Shown: positions 25,455-35,714, numbered from the stretch's first letter. The stretch: DNA of 64,000 bases from CAVXEH01 sp963805645 (GCA_963805645.1 CAWDVA010000009.1:124001-188000); one strand, 5' to 3'. Made by a program: numbers and translations. Notes: a model not told the origin generated them from the letters alone.

Positions 25455-26669
25455 ATGACGCGTCGCAGCGTGGTGCTCGCCGCCATCGGCCTTGCCCTCG
25501 TTCTCCTGCTGGCCGCCTGCCGCGGAGCAGGCAGCGGGCAGACCGTGTCGCTGGATGGGATGTGGATCCTGGAGAGCGGCGCGAACGCCGGAGCGGCGAT
25601 CCCCCTGGTGCCGGGACGCGACGTGACCCTGGTGATCGACGGGGACACGGTCTCCGGACGGGCCTGCAACCACTACGCGGGCACGATCTCGATCTCGGGG
25701 AACCACGTCACCCTGGGCGAGCTGGCCATGACCGAGATGGCCTGCGATGAGCCGATGATGAGCACCGAGGCGGCCTACCACGCCGCCCTGGCCGCGGTCG
25801 ACAGCGCCGCGCGCAGCGGCGACGCACTCACGCTCTCGGGACCGGACGTCACCCTGCGCTACCGGTTCGAGCCGCCGGCGGCCGACATGCCGCTGATCGC
25901 CACCCGCTGGGTGCTGGAGACGCTGGTCGACGGGGAGGTCGCCTCCTCGACCCTGGGCGAGCCGGCGACGCTGGTCCTCCTGCCGGACGGGACGGCGACC
26001 GGTTCCACCGGATGCCGGTCCTTCGGCGCCAGCTACACGCTCGATGCGGATCGTCTGACGCTCACGGATTTCAGCATCGAGAAGCGCCTGTGCACGCGTG
26101 AGCTCACTCCCCAGGACCAGCAGGTCCTGGCCGTGCTGTCGGGCGAGACGACGGCCACGGTCAGCGGAGCCGGCCTCACCCTGAGCGCCACCGATGGGCG
26201 GGGCCTTGAATATCGCGCAGCCACCGGCGCGACCGGTCCTGGCGGCGGCACCGCGGGTCCGGCGGACACCGGCGAGCCCGAGGCGACGCCGACGGTGGCC
26301 GATCCGGATCCCATCGACCGGGTCTTCCCATCGGGCAAGCCCCTGCCGCTGCTGCCGCCCATCGTCACCATCGACGGCATCGCGGGGCGGGCCGTCAGCT
26401 GGTGTCTGCCGAATGTCTGCGCCGATGGGGCCATCGATGCGGCGTCCAACCCCTTCGTGGCCAGCCCCACGCACCTGGAGCTGCCGTCGCTCGTCAGCGA
26501 GGTCCACGCCTGGGTGCTGGAGTCCGCGCAGTCCCCGAACGTAGCGCTGGCGGTCGATCCGAACGGGCACATCGGTCCACTCCCGACCGGTGGCTGGCAG
26601 TACCTGGTGGTGTTCGTACGGATCGGGTCTGGCGGCGACGCGCTCTACGCCTGGTCGCTGACGCCGTAG
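25455..26669 (+). CDS. Lipoprotein with two META (HslJ-like) domains
   Basis: A 404-residue protein. The signal is lipoprotein-type (LAAIGLALVLLLAACRGAGS). Two META domains follow: one with VSGRACNHYAGTISISG and LAMTEMACDEPMMSTEAAYH, the second with GTATGSTGCRSFGASYTL and FSIEKRLC. The C-terminal ~130 residues are Pro/Thr-rich and then a separate unrecognised domain with a Cys pair (VSWCLPNVCADG). META/HslJ proteins are stress-related envelope proteins of poorly known role. ATG 25455 is preferred over 25410 because it gives a compact signal peptide. Confidence 0.78.
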   Translation: MTRRSVVLAAIGLALVLLLAACRGAGSGQTVSLDGMWILESGANAGAAIPLVPGRDVTLVIDGDTVSGRACNHYAGTISISGNHVTLGELAMTEMACDEPMMSTEAAYHAALAAVDSAARSGDALTLSGPDVTLRYRFEPPAADMPLIATRWVLETLVDGEVASSTLGEPATLVLLPDGTATGSTGCRSFGASYTLDADRLTLTDFSIEKRLCTRELTPQDQQVLAVLSGETTATVSGAGLTLSATDGRGLEYRAATGATGPGGGTAGPADTGEPEATPTVADPDPIDRVFPSGKPLPLLPPIVTIDGIAGRAVSWCLPNVCADGAIDAASNPFVASPTHLELPSLVSEVHAWVLESAQSPNVALAVDPNGHIGPLPTGGWQYLVVFVRIGSGGDALYAWSLTP

Positions 26670-26687
26670 CGCCGGCACTGGCCGGCG
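26670..26687. terminator. Hairpin between converging genes
   Basis: CGCCGGC and GCCGGCG form a 7 bp perfect stem around a four-base loop, immediately after the META lipoprotein stop and just before the converging membrane-protein stop. It probably ends both transcripts, although no T-run follows. Confidence 0.45.
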
Positions 26688-26690
26688 AGA

Positions 26691-27248
26691 TCAGGCCGCC
26701 AGGCGCACCCCGACCGACAGGGCGAAGAGCCAGGCGACGAGGGCCACGACCAGCAGGACCGCGAATACCGTGGTCGCAGCATCCGGAAGCACGGCCGCGC
26801 TCACCGCTGCGAGCGCGGCCAGCGCCAGGGCGGCCACCAGCGTCCAGCCCACCTCCACGCCGGCGATGTCCCGGGTGAAGACCAGCACCGCGAGGCCCAC
26901 CATCCAGAGCAGGACGGGCGCCACGCCGATGCCGCCGGTGACGAACGACGTGCGCAGCTCGATCACCCCGGCCACCAGCAGGAGCTGCCCCAGCGCCGCG
27001 ACCACGATGCCGGCCATGGCTGCCACGCCGAGGAGGCCGAACCATGGACCGATGTCGTCCGGCGACAGCCGCCCCATCGCCACCACGGCGGGCAGCAGGA
27101 GCAGGAGGAAGAGGGCCACGAAGACGTCGTTCACCGGCCCCCAGTACGCGCCCGCTCCGCCGAAGAAGAGCGCGAGGGCGATGGCGGATACGACGAGCGC
27201 GCCGATCGCCGCCAGCGTTGACCAGGCCGCCAGGTCGCCAAGGGTCAT
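26691..27248 (-). CDS. Hypothetical six-helix membrane protein
   Basis: A 185-residue hydrophobic protein (AAWSTLAAIGALVVSAIALA, NDVFVALFLLLLLPAVVAMG, TTVFAVLLVVALVAWLFALS). The ATG at 27248 is preceded by GGGAGG. The long ORF that extends upstream is an antisense shadow of the bactofilin-like gene. No family or transport motif is recognised. It is divergent from the next gene with a 171-base gap. Confidence 0.68.
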   Translation of the reverse strand: MTLGDLAAWSTLAAIGALVVSAIALALFFGGAGAYWGPVNDVFVALFLLLLLPAVVAMGRLSPDDIGPWFGLLGVAAMAGIVVAALGQLLLVAGVIELRTSFVTGGIGVAPVLLWMVGLAVLVFTRDIAGVEVGWTLVAALALAALAAVSAAVLPDAATTVFAVLLVVALVAWLFALSVGVRLAA

Positions 27249-27419
27249 CCGAATGCCTCCCGGGCGAGTGTGCCCGCAGGCCGCCCGCGCTGTCCAGACC
27301 CGCGCGTGACCTTTGAGCCACCCGGTCGGGCCAGGCGGCTCTGGGCTCGACACGCTCGCTCGGCGAACGTTATGGGACGTGCCGCCGACCTCGGCGGCAG
27401 CGCTGGATGGGAGGGTTCC

Positions 27420-28346
27420 ATGCGACGCCTGCTCGCGCTCCTCGGGGCGCTCGTCATCGTCCTCGCCCTCGCGCCCGCGGTGGCGGTGGCCAACGACTCG
27501 CTGCCGCACACCGGGCGCGTGCTCATCTCCACCAGTGGGGATATCACCGTCGCCACGGGGGACCAGGCCGACGCGGTCATCGTGGTCAATGGCACGGCCA
27601 CCATCTCCGGCGAGGTCGGCTTCCTGCTCGTCGTGGACGGGCGCGTGGTGACGAAGGGGGCGACCCTGGAGAACATCGTGGTCGTCCGCAGCACCGCGGA
27701 GCTCGACGGCACCACCCGCGTCCTCAACGACGTGCGCACCTTCGACAGCAACGTGACCCAGGCTCCCGGATCCCGGGTCGACGGCAGCGTCGGCGGAATC
27801 GAGGGCGACCTCGTGGGATTCGCCTGGTTCCTGGCAGCAGCAGCCCTGGTCCTGTGGATCGGCATTGCGGTCTTCACCCTGGTCGCGGCGCTTGTCCTTG
27901 CCGCGCTCGCCGCCAGGCAGGTGCGAGCCGCCGGTGCGCTGATCAGCCACGAGCCGGGCAAGACCGCGCTCATCGGCTTTCTCTCGCTGTTCGTGATCCC
28001 CATCCTGGCCGTGCTGGCCATGATCACCCTGGTGGGGATCCCGGTCGGCATCGCGCTGCTCGTCTTCGTCTGGCCCACACTCGCGTTCATCGGCTATCTG
28101 GTGGCGGCGATCTGGATCGGCGAATGGCTCATGGGTCGCAGCAACCCCGGCATGGTGCGTGAGCGCCCGTACCTTGCGGCGGTGCTGGGCGTGATCGTGG
28201 CGGGGATCCTGGGGTTCATCCCGGTGATCACCTTCATCATCTCGATCTTCGGCCTGGGGGCCGTGATCCTGGCCGGGTGGCGCGTGTTCCGCGGAGGGTC
28301 GCAGCAGCCGACGCCCGCACCGGCGATGGGTGCGCCGATGGCGTAG
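27420..28346 (+). CDS. Bactofilin-like secreted domain fused to membrane domain
   Basis: A 308-residue protein: a signal peptide (LLALLGALVIVLALAPAVAV), a beta-rich N-terminal region of the polymer-forming/bactofilin type (GDITVATGDQADAVIVVNGT, ATISGEVGFLLVVDGRV), then four or five helices (VLWIGIAVFTLVAALVLAAL, VITFIISIFGLGAVILAG). The beta-helix would sit outside the membrane. The function is unknown; an envelope scaffold or surface sensor is possible. GGGAGGG precedes the ATG. Confidence 0.72.
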   Translation: MRRLLALLGALVIVLALAPAVAVANDSLPHTGRVLISTSGDITVATGDQADAVIVVNGTATISGEVGFLLVVDGRVVTKGATLENIVVVRSTAELDGTTRVLNDVRTFDSNVTQAPGSRVDGSVGGIEGDLVGFAWFLAAAALVLWIGIAVFTLVAALVLAALAARQVRAAGALISHEPGKTALIGFLSLFVIPILAVLAMITLVGIPVGIALLVFVWPTLAFIGYLVAAIWIGEWLMGRSNPGMVRERPYLAAVLGVIVAGILGFIPVITFIISIFGLGAVILAGWRVFRGGSQQPTPAPAMGAPMA

Positions 28347-28387
28347 CCGTCGCCGGCCAGGGCACCGGACCTCAGGAGCCTGACGAA

Positions 28388-28419
28388 CAGGGGCGTCCCG
28401 GTGAACCGGGACGCCCCTG
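28388..28419. terminator. Strong 14 bp hairpin
   Basis: CAGGGGCGTCCCGG pairs perfectly with CCGGGACGCCCCTG around a TGAA loop, 42 bases after the bactofilin-like gene. It lacks a downstream T-run, as is common in GC-rich genomes. It is the most stable hairpin in this part of the window. Confidence 0.6.
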
Positions 28420-28557
28420 CGGCGGAGGACGAGAGAGTGTGGATGCGTTCTCTCGAGAGCCAGTCTGCACCTGGAATATGAAGGCCGTGCTAAGGGCCGG
28501 TTACATCCCGGTGCTCTCGGCAGACGGCGGGCGGGGGCCCGACCGGCGCGGCTCCCG

Positions 28558-28690
28558 CTACGCCGCGGGAGCCGAAGCCTCCGGTTCGATACGCCCGTCC
28601 GCACGTGGATGACCCGGTCACAGACGCTGCCGACCTGCTGGTCGTGGGGTACGGGCACGAGTGCGTTCGGGACCCCTGGCCCACGCGAGT
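28558..28690 (-). pseudogene. Degraded C-terminus of an ABC transporter ATPase
   Basis: On the minus strand the spacer encodes HDQQVGSVCDRVIHVR, the typical region after the switch histidine of LolD/MacB-type ATPases, and after a one-base shift continues DGRIEPEASAPAA before a TAG at 28558-28560. The sequence before it (GVPNALVPVP) has lost the usual VTVVLVTHD pattern. The rest of the gene is absent. It occupies most of the 418-base gap between the bactofilin-like gene and the helicase end. Confidence 0.55.
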
Positions 28691-28764
28691 CGCCGCGGCC
28701 GGCCTTCGTCAGCCCGGGTCGGTGAACCTGCACGCGACCACGGGCTTCGGCAAGCTCCGTGAAC

Positions 28765-30135
<1,371 letters not shown>

Positions 30136-30356
30136 GGAATCAGGCTCCTGACGAGGCCCACCCGCGCGCTGCGGGGCCCGGTCAGGGCTCAGGGATGGAT
30201 CGGGATCGGGGCGGCCAGAGGATGACCGCGGCGCGGACCGGAGCGCCAATCGAACACGTTTTCTATTCGGAGCATACACTATCGGGCCCCGCGCGTCGCT
30301 GTCACGTGCCCCGTGGCGATGTGGAGTACGCTTGAGTCCCCACCGGAAGGCCGCCA

Positions 30357-30695
30357 ATGACTTCGCTCTGTATCCATGGTTTCCGCTCCGACGAATGCGC
30401 ATCGTGTCGCCCGTGCCCGCACGGGCTCCCCGCGAACCGGTGCGGCCGCTGCCGCTCCGAGGCCATCGCCGCGTCACGACGACGCGTGGTGACGGCCCGC
30501 CCCGCGAACACCAAGACCGCCACGTACCACGGCTTCGAGATCGTCTTCACCCCCGAGGTGAGTGGCTGGCAGTACCGTGCACCCGACTCGAGCCTTTCGC
30601 GCATGTCCTACCGGTCGGCGTTCCTGACTCGCAAGGCAGTCGATGCGCTTGGGGCGGAACCGGCGCCGGAGAAGCCGCGGAAGCGACGCTCCTAG
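30357..30695 (+). CDS. Small Cys-rich putative zinc protein
   Basis: A 112-residue protein. The N-terminus has a compact Cys/His cluster, CIHGFRSDECASCRPCPHG followed by NRCGRC, compatible with one or two zinc sites. The second half looks like a small beta domain (YHGFEIVFTPEVSGWQYRAP) with a basic tail (EKPRKRRS). The role may be nucleic acid or protein binding but the family is not recognised. It is divergent from the helicase. Confidence 0.68.
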   Translation: MTSLCIHGFRSDECASCRPCPHGLPANRCGRCRSEAIAASRRRVVTARPANTKTATYHGFEIVFTPEVSGWQYRAPDSSLSRMSYRSAFLTRKAVDALGAEPAPEKPRKRRS

Positions 30696-30852
30696 CACCT
30701 CTACCCTGCCGCCGGACGGCCCCGCGACGCTCGGTCCGCAACCTGAAGGCCCATGGCTGGGTGGTCGGCATATAGCCGGGGGACCGCCGGCGCGCGAAAC
30801 CTGCCGACCGGACCTTGACCCGCCTCCAGCAGGGTTCCGACCATGCCCTGCC

Positions 30853-31350
30853 ATGCGAGCCCTCATGGTCGCGGTCGCGGTCGCGTCGGCTGTCCTGCTT
30901 GCCGGGTGCAGCCTCCTCGTGGACGCCAACGACCCCGCTACCTGGCTGCCGTCGGACCTCGACGGGCGGCGGATGAGCTACGAGACCGCGAGAGCCGACC
31001 GCGTGGACACCAGGCCCGTGTGTGCCTGCGGCGCGGCGATCGAGCAGGCCGGCGGCGACCTGCCCGAGGCCACCGTCACCCGGGGCGCCTACGGCGGGGA
31101 GATCCTGGTCACCGCGCTGCGGGCGCCGGGCGTGGCGCCATCGGCGCTGGTCGATTCGATGCTTGCCGTCGGCCAGCTGGAGCAGCGCGGTCAGTCGGAA
31201 GAGACCGTGGCGGGCCGCACGGTGACGGTCCTGACGCTCCCCTCGTACACCCAGGGCAAGGCGTACCTGGCCACAGCCCGCGACACGCTCGTGCTCATCT
31301 ACGCCGATGCCCAGGATCTGGCCTTCGCGTACGTTCGAGCCCTTCCCTGA
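30853..31350 (+). CDS. Small hypothetical lipoprotein
   Basis: A 165-residue protein with a lipoprotein signal (VAVAVASAVLLAGCSLLVDA), two further cysteines (CACGAA) and a mixed alpha/beta body ending LVLIYADAQDLAFAYVRALP. The family is not recognised. It is likely anchored to the outer face of the membrane. The next gene starts 37 bases downstream on the same strand. Confidence 0.68.
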   Translation: MRALMVAVAVASAVLLAGCSLLVDANDPATWLPSDLDGRRMSYETARADRVDTRPVCACGAAIEQAGGDLPEATVTRGAYGGEILVTALRAPGVAPSALVDSMLAVGQLEQRGQSEETVAGRTVTVLTLPSYTQGKAYLATARDTLVLIYADAQDLAFAYVRALP

Positions 31351-31387
31351 CATCCCTGCAGGGGCGGCCCGGGGGTAAGGTTGTTGC

Positions 31388-31843
31388 ATGCGGACCGACG
31401 CAGAGCTGCTGGAGCTGGCGATCGCGCAGGCACGACTGGGGCGCGACGAGGGTGGCGTGCCCATCGGGGCCGTCCTCGTGGATGCGGACGGGACGGTCCT
31501 CGGCGCCGGACGCAACCGGCGGGTCCAGCAGGGCAGCGCCATCCGCCACGGGGAGACGGATGCCCTGGAGAACGCCGGGCGGCTGCCGGCATCGGTCTAC
31601 CGACGCTCGACCATGGCGACCACCCTGTCGCCGTGCGACATGTGCACCGGTGCGATCCTGCTCTACGGCATCGGGCGCGTGATCATTGGTGAGAACCGGA
31701 CCTTCATGGGAGCCGAGGACCTGCTGCGCGCCCGCGGCGTCGAGGTCGTCACCCTCGACTCCGACGAGTGCGTGGCGCTCATGCAGGCGTTCATCACGGC
31801 CCACCCGGAGATCTGGAACGAGGACATCGGCGAGGAGGGCTGA
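31388..31843 (+). CDS. Cytosine deaminase, yeast FCY1-like
   Basis: A 151-residue zinc deaminase. The catalytic motifs are HGETDALENAG (His ligand and proton-shuttle Glu) and TLSPCDMCTGAILLYGI (two Cys ligands). The segments surrounding them, and the ending HPEIWNEDIGEE, closely resemble the small single-domain cytosine deaminase family represented by yeast Fcy1 rather than tRNA adenosine deaminases. It converts cytosine to uracil for pyrimidine salvage. The next gene begins four bases after its stop, so it is likely in an operon with the methyltransferase. Confidence 0.88.
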   Translation: MRTDAELLELAIAQARLGRDEGGVPIGAVLVDADGTVLGAGRNRRVQQGSAIRHGETDALENAGRLPASVYRRSTMATTLSPCDMCTGAILLYGIGRVIIGENRTFMGAEDLLRARGVEVVTLDSDECVALMQAFITAHPEIWNEDIGEEG

Positions 31844-31847
31844 TTCG

Positions 31848-32684
31848 ATGGTCGAGCCCACTGGGGCCAATCCGGCCTTCTACTGGCGGGAAAGCCTGAA
31901 CGTCGAGACCTACGACCTGCGCCACCCACCGTCCATGGAAGGGACGCCCATCGCAGCGGACGTGGCCTTCTTCCGCGGGCTCGCGGAGGAGACGGGCGGC
32001 CCGGTCCTGGAGCTGGCCTGCGGGACCGGACGCGTGGCCCTGGCCCTGGCCGAAGGCGGCCTGGAGGTGACGGGCCTGGATCGATCCGAGCCGATGCTGG
32101 CCGTGGCGCGCGAGAAGCTGGACGCCGCGCCGTCCGGGGTGGCAGGGCGCGTCACGCTCGTCCGCGGAGACATGGCCGCATTCGACCTTGGCCGCACCTT
32201 CGGCCTGGTGGTCGTCGCGTTCCGTTCGTTCCAGGCGCTGCTGACCCCGGAGCTCCAGGCCTCCTGCCTGCGCGCGGCGCGCGCCCATCTGCGGCCGGGC
32301 GGCCGGCTGGCGCTCGACCTGTTCGACCCGCTCCTCGACAAGTGTGCGCCGGGCGCCACCCCGTTCGACCACTCCACCTCGCGCGCCGAGGTGTGGCTGC
32401 CCAACGGGCACCGGGTGCAGGTGACCGTCACCAGCCGCGACGTGGACCCGCTGACCCAGGTCATGCGCGAGACCTGGCGCTTCACCGAGACCGATCCGGG
32501 CGGGACCGTGGTCCTCGTCGAGGACGAGGACCTGCGGCTGCGCTGGACGTACCGACACGAGCTGCACTACCTGCTGGCGCTCAGCGGGTTCACGGTGGAG
32601 GCCGAGTACTCCGACTTCGCGGGGTCGCCGCCGGCCTACGGGAAGGAGCTCATCGTGGTCGCCCGTCGCGAGGAGACGCCATGA
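31848..32684 (+). CDS. Class I SAM-dependent methyltransferase
   Basis: A 278-residue protein with the SAM-binding motif VLELACGTGRVALALAEGGL, the acidic loop VTGLDRSEPMLAVAREKL, motif II RGDMAAFDLGRTFGLVVVAF and post-motif LRPGGRLALDLFDP. The substrate is unknown. A GGAGGG site overlaps the end of the deaminase gene, and the stop overlaps the next GNAT start (ATGA), so the three genes are probably co-transcribed. Confidence 0.85.
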   Translation: MVEPTGANPAFYWRESLNVETYDLRHPPSMEGTPIAADVAFFRGLAEETGGPVLELACGTGRVALALAEGGLEVTGLDRSEPMLAVAREKLDAAPSGVAGRVTLVRGDMAAFDLGRTFGLVVVAFRSFQALLTPELQASCLRAARAHLRPGGRLALDLFDPLLDKCAPGATPFDHSTSRAEVWLPNGHRVQVTVTSRDVDPLTQVMRETWRFTETDPGGTVVLVEDEDLRLRWTYRHELHYLLALSGFTVEAEYSDFAGSPPAYGKELIVVARREETP

Positions 32685-33136
32685 CCCCGCGACCTGCGCC
32701 ACAGGCCATCGAGGTGCGGCCGATCGACGGCTCCAACTTCCGTGCCGCGCTGGACCTCGAGGTAACCCACGAACAGACGGCCTGGGTCGCTACGACCGCC
32801 CGCTACCTGGCCCTGTGCGGCTACGGCGGACTGTGGCATGCGCTGGGCCTGTACGCCGGGGAGGAGATGGTGGGCTTCGCCATGTGGGCGCTCGACGACA
32901 CCGATGGCAGCCACTGGATCGGCGGGCTGCTCATCGATCGCCGCCAGCAGCGGCGCGGCTACGGCCGGGCCGCGATGGAGGCGCTCATTGCCTGGCTGCG
33001 GCGCGAGCGCGACGCCGGCGAGATCGCCCTGAGCTATCACCCCGCCAACGAGGTCGCCCGCCACGTGTACGCGTCGCTGGGGTTCACAGAGACCGGTGAG
33101 CGCGAGGGAGACGAGGTCGTCGCCCGCCTCCGCTGA
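32681..33136 (+). CDS. GNAT acetyltransferase (SpeG/diamine-type)
   Basis: A 151-residue protein with the acetyl-CoA site LLIDRRQQRRGYGRAAMEAL and the C-terminal ANEVARHVYASLGFTETG. The short form and HWIGGLLI segment resemble the spermidine/spermine-type GNAT group, but substrate assignment is weak. It overlaps the methyltransferase stop by four bases. Confidence 0.8.
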   Translation: MTPRPAPQAIEVRPIDGSNFRAALDLEVTHEQTAWVATTARYLALCGYGGLWHALGLYAGEEMVGFAMWALDDTDGSHWIGGLLIDRRQQRRGYGRAAMEALIAWLRRERDAGEIALSYHPANEVARHVYASLGFTETGEREGDEVVARLR

Positions 33137-33437
33137 CCCTGCGCGGATCCCGCTCCGCCGCGCGATCAAGCCGCCTCCCCACTCGGGCGGGCGGCGGTCT
33201 GTGGTCTGCGGTTACGCCACCATGACCCTCTGTCGCCCAAGCACTCCCTGGGGTCCTCTGCGGCGACGCCAGGTTGCGCGCCCGTCACCAATCGGACCCA
33301 ATTGGGCGTCCGGGCGACCGCCTGGCACCCATGAAGACCGCCTTTGGGTGCGCAGACGTAACGCGACGTCGCCGCCAGCGGGCCAGCCCTGCCCCACGGC
33401 GAAATTCGGTTACACCGCTACAACATCAACCACCCGA
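33137..33437. repeat. Non-coding spacer with GTTACG/CGTAAC repeat motifs
   Basis: This 301-base gap has no supported gene. It contains GTCTGCGGTTACGCC (33208) and an inverted relative GCGCAGACGTAACGCGAC (33353), plus ACGCCAGGTTGCGC (33268) and CGGTTACACCGC (33410). The same motifs recur in the spacers at 35366-35714, 39624-39800 and 43256-43453, suggesting a degenerate family of intergenic elements. Confidence 0.4.
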
Positions 33438-33878
33438 TCACGGTGTCCCCGGCCCGGCAGGATCCGGATGGCGCAGACGCCACCCGCCTCGCGCCAGCCC
33501 GAGCAGGCCAAGGACGAGCAGCTCCAGGCCCGCGAAATCGTACGGGTAGTACATCACGAAGCCGCCAGCCTCGGCGACGAACGTCCACAGGATCAGGCCC
33601 GCGAGGGCAAGCGCCAGGCCCACACTCAGCATCGGCACCGTACGGTCCAGCCAGCGCCAGGGCCTGCGCCAGGCCGATGTCGGCGCCACCGCGACCCACC
33701 CGCCTATCACGAGCAGGGCAGCCCCGGCGATGGCGACCGCCAGGCCGAGCGAGCCGTGTGGATGCCACAGATCACCGAAGACCTCGTCCGTGACGGCGGT
33801 CAGGCTGATCCCCGCGACGATCGCGGCAGCGCCGGCGACCGCGACAACGACCCCGAGGAGCGATCTCCCCCACTGCAT
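33438..33878 (-). CDS. Hypothetical four-helix membrane protein
   Basis: A 146-residue protein with four hydrophobic segments (SLLGVVVAVAGAAAIVAGIS, LAVAIAGAALLVIGGWVAVA, VGLALALAGLILWTFVAEAG, GLELLVLGLLGLARGG). The ATG at 33878 is chosen over an upstream in-frame ATG that adds a charged stretch. The family is not recognised. Confidence 0.62.
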   Translation of the reverse strand: MQWGRSLLGVVVAVAGAAAIVAGISLTAVTDEVFGDLWHPHGSLGLAVAIAGAALLVIGGWVAVAPTSAWRRPWRWLDRTVPMLSVGLALALAGLILWTFVAEAGGFVMYYPYDFAGLELLVLGLLGLARGGWRLRHPDPAGPGTP

Positions 33879-33971
33879 GCCCGCATCGTGGCGACCGCCA
33901 TCCGCCGCGTCAACGGCCAATCCGCCCGCGTGGGCCGTCGTTGCGCGGGGCGACGTACGGCCCGCGCGGGG

Positions 33972-34400
33972 TCAAACCTCCGGAAGGCGGGCACCCATGG
34001 CGGCGCCGATGCGGCGGAGGTCGTCCTCGCCAATCTCGAAGAGCCCGCGACGAAAGACCAATCCCCACGACCGCTTGTTGGCGATGAAGTCGAGCGAATC
34101 GATGAGGGGGCCAATGGCCACCTCATCAGCGGGGATGGGCTCCACCCGGCGCCGCCAGGGGTGGAAGTCGGGCAGCATCTGGACCTGGTACGGCTCGTCG
34201 TCGACGACCTGCGCCAGGGCCGTGAACCGTTGCAGCGGTTCACCATCCGGATACGAGGTTCGCGGCGAGTAGAACGCGATGAGATCGCCGCGGCTGAGGC
34301 GGCGGAGCGTTGTCGGGCGGCCGTGGTTCGCCTGGGTGTAGCCGCCGGCCATGCCCAGCAGCACGTGCTCGCGCGAGATGGTGTTGATCCAGTACGTCAT
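33972..34400 (-). CDS. EVE domain protein (UPF0310-like)
   Basis: A 142-residue protein that begins YWINTISREHVLLGMAGGYT and contains the EVE/PUA-like core LSRGDLIAFYSPRTSYPDGE followed by LQRFTALAQVVDDEPYQ. EVE domains bind modified bases (often modified cytosine) in DNA or RNA, and occur in restriction and antiviral contexts as well as alone. Here the only partner is an EamA transporter two bases upstream, so the role is open. Confidence 0.82.
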   Translation of the reverse strand: MTYWINTISREHVLLGMAGGYTQANHGRPTTLRRLSRGDLIAFYSPRTSYPDGEPLQRFTALAQVVDDEPYQVQMLPDFHPWRRRVEPIPADEVAIGPLIDSLDFIANKRSWGLVFRRGLFEIGEDDLRRIGAAMGARLPEV

Positions 34401-34402
34401 CG

Positions 34403-35365
34403 TCAGCCTTCTGCGGAGCGGCGGCGGAGCACGGGCCGCCACGACGCCTTTGACCGAGCGACGAGTACCCCGCCGATGCAGAGCGCGCCGCCCACCACGG
34501 CCAGCGGCGGGACGACCTCGCCCAGCAGGATCCAGCCCATGGCGATGGCCAGCACCGGAACGACATAGGTCGTGGAACCGAGCACCCCGGACCGCGTGCG
34601 CGACAGGGCGAACGACCAGGTGGTGAAGGCCACCGCCGTCGGGAACAGGCCAAGGTAGACCAGCCACGCGATGGAGGACGGGGCGGCATCGGCCAGGTCA
34701 GACGCCAGCTGGGGTGCGAACGGCAGGCAGGCGACCGCGCCCGAGAGGCAGGCGATGAAGGTGACCTGCAGCGCCGAGACATGGTGCAGCACCGGCTTCT
34801 GGAGAGTGACGCCCACGGCGTAGGCGAGCGCGGCGACCACGCAGAGGACCACGCCCCAGCTCACGATCTGCGAGCCCGCGGCGCCCCCGTCCGAGGTCGC
34901 CAGGCCGATGATCACCGCGCCGACCAGCGCGATCCCGCACCCGACGAAGAGCCGCGCAGGCCATCCCTCGCCCAGGAAGAGCCCGGCCAGGGTGACCACG
35001 AAGATCGGCCCGGTGCCGACCAGCATGGCCGCGGTGCCGGCGTCGACGGTGCGCTCCGCGGTGTTCAGCGAGACGGCGTAGATGGCGAACCAGGTCAGCC
35101 CGGAGCCGATGGCCAGCGCCAGCTGGCGCCAGCCCATCACGCCCCATGCCCGCCGCTGCGTGGCGAGCAGCACGCCCAGCGCCACCGAGCCCACCGCCAG
35201 CCGGCCCAGGGCCAGCGCCCCGGGCTCGATGTCGGCGGTCACGGCCCGGATCCCCACGAAGGCCGAGGCCCAGAAGAGCATCGAGACCGCCATGGCGCCC
35301 AGCACCAGGGGATCCATCCGGGCGGTGGTGTTCGAGGTCAGGTCGCGGCTGCTCATGGGGCTCAT
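34403..35365 (-). CDS. EamA/DMT-family transporter
   Basis: A 320-residue ten-helix drug/metabolite transporter with the two EamA repeats: LFWASAFVGIRAVTADIEPG in the first half, and SVALIWGxx-type counterpart SWGVVLCVVAALAYAVGVTL in the second, ending LGEVVPPLAVVGGALCIGGV. Substrates of this family range from amino acids to nucleotides. The EVE gene starts two bases after its stop, so the two are co-transcribed. Confidence 0.88.
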   Translation of the reverse strand: MSPMSSRDLTSNTTARMDPLVLGAMAVSMLFWASAFVGIRAVTADIEPGALALGRLAVGSVALGVLLATQRRAWGVMGWRQLALAIGSGLTWFAIYAVSLNTAERTVDAGTAAMLVGTGPIFVVTLAGLFLGEGWPARLFVGCGIALVGAVIIGLATSDGGAAGSQIVSWGVVLCVVAALAYAVGVTLQKPVLHHVSALQVTFIACLSGAVACLPFAPQLASDLADAAPSSIAWLVYLGLFPTAVAFTTWSFALSRTRSGVLGSTTYVVPVLAIAMGWILLGEVVPPLAVVGGALCIGGVLVARSKASWRPVLRRRSAEG

Positions 35366-35714
35366 GCGAATGGAACGTCACGAGCCTACCCGCCGTGAGA
35401 TGACACCCCTCGTCAGGTTCCCGCGGCGGTGCTGCCCGCTTCGACGTGTTGCGGCTGGGTAACCGTTCGTCGCGACACAGGCAGACCCGGCCGGCGCCCC
35501 GACGCCAGGTTCTGCGGACGTAACGCAACACGACCAGACGTGATCGATTTGGGCTCTGCGTGGCTCTTCGCGGGCAGGTACGTTACGGGGCAGTAACAGA
35601 ATCGCCTCCGAGGGCCGCTCATCGCAGTGAGTTTCCGGCAAACGGTTACAGTCCTGCGACACGGGGGCAGCGGTCGATCAGCAATGTGCCCGCTTCCCGG
35701 CCTCGCCATGGTGC
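35366..35714. repeat. Non-coding spacer with recurring CGTAAC/GTTAC motifs
   Basis: The 349-base gap contains no convincing ORF. It holds CTGGGTAACCGTTCGTCGCG (35454), ACGCCAGGTTCTGCGGACGT with AACGCAAC (35500-35528), GTACGTTACGGGGCAGTAAC (35578) and CGGTTACAGTCCTGCG (35643). ACGCCAGGTT and the TGCG-GACGTAACGC string also occur in the 33137-33437 spacer. Confidence 0.4.

Noticed and set aside
28347..28557. A tRNA or other structured RNA gene in the helicase-side spacer
   Set aside because: Apart from the 14 bp hairpin at 28388-28419, I found no cloverleaf, T-loop motif or CCA-type end.
30357..35365. An anti-phage defence island, given EVE, deaminase, methyltransferase and acetyltransferase genes near each other
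   Set aside because: The deaminase is of the metabolic cytosine type, the methyltransferase and acetyltransferase are generic, and no nuclease, helicase-nuclease or reverse transcriptase is present. Clustering looks incidental.
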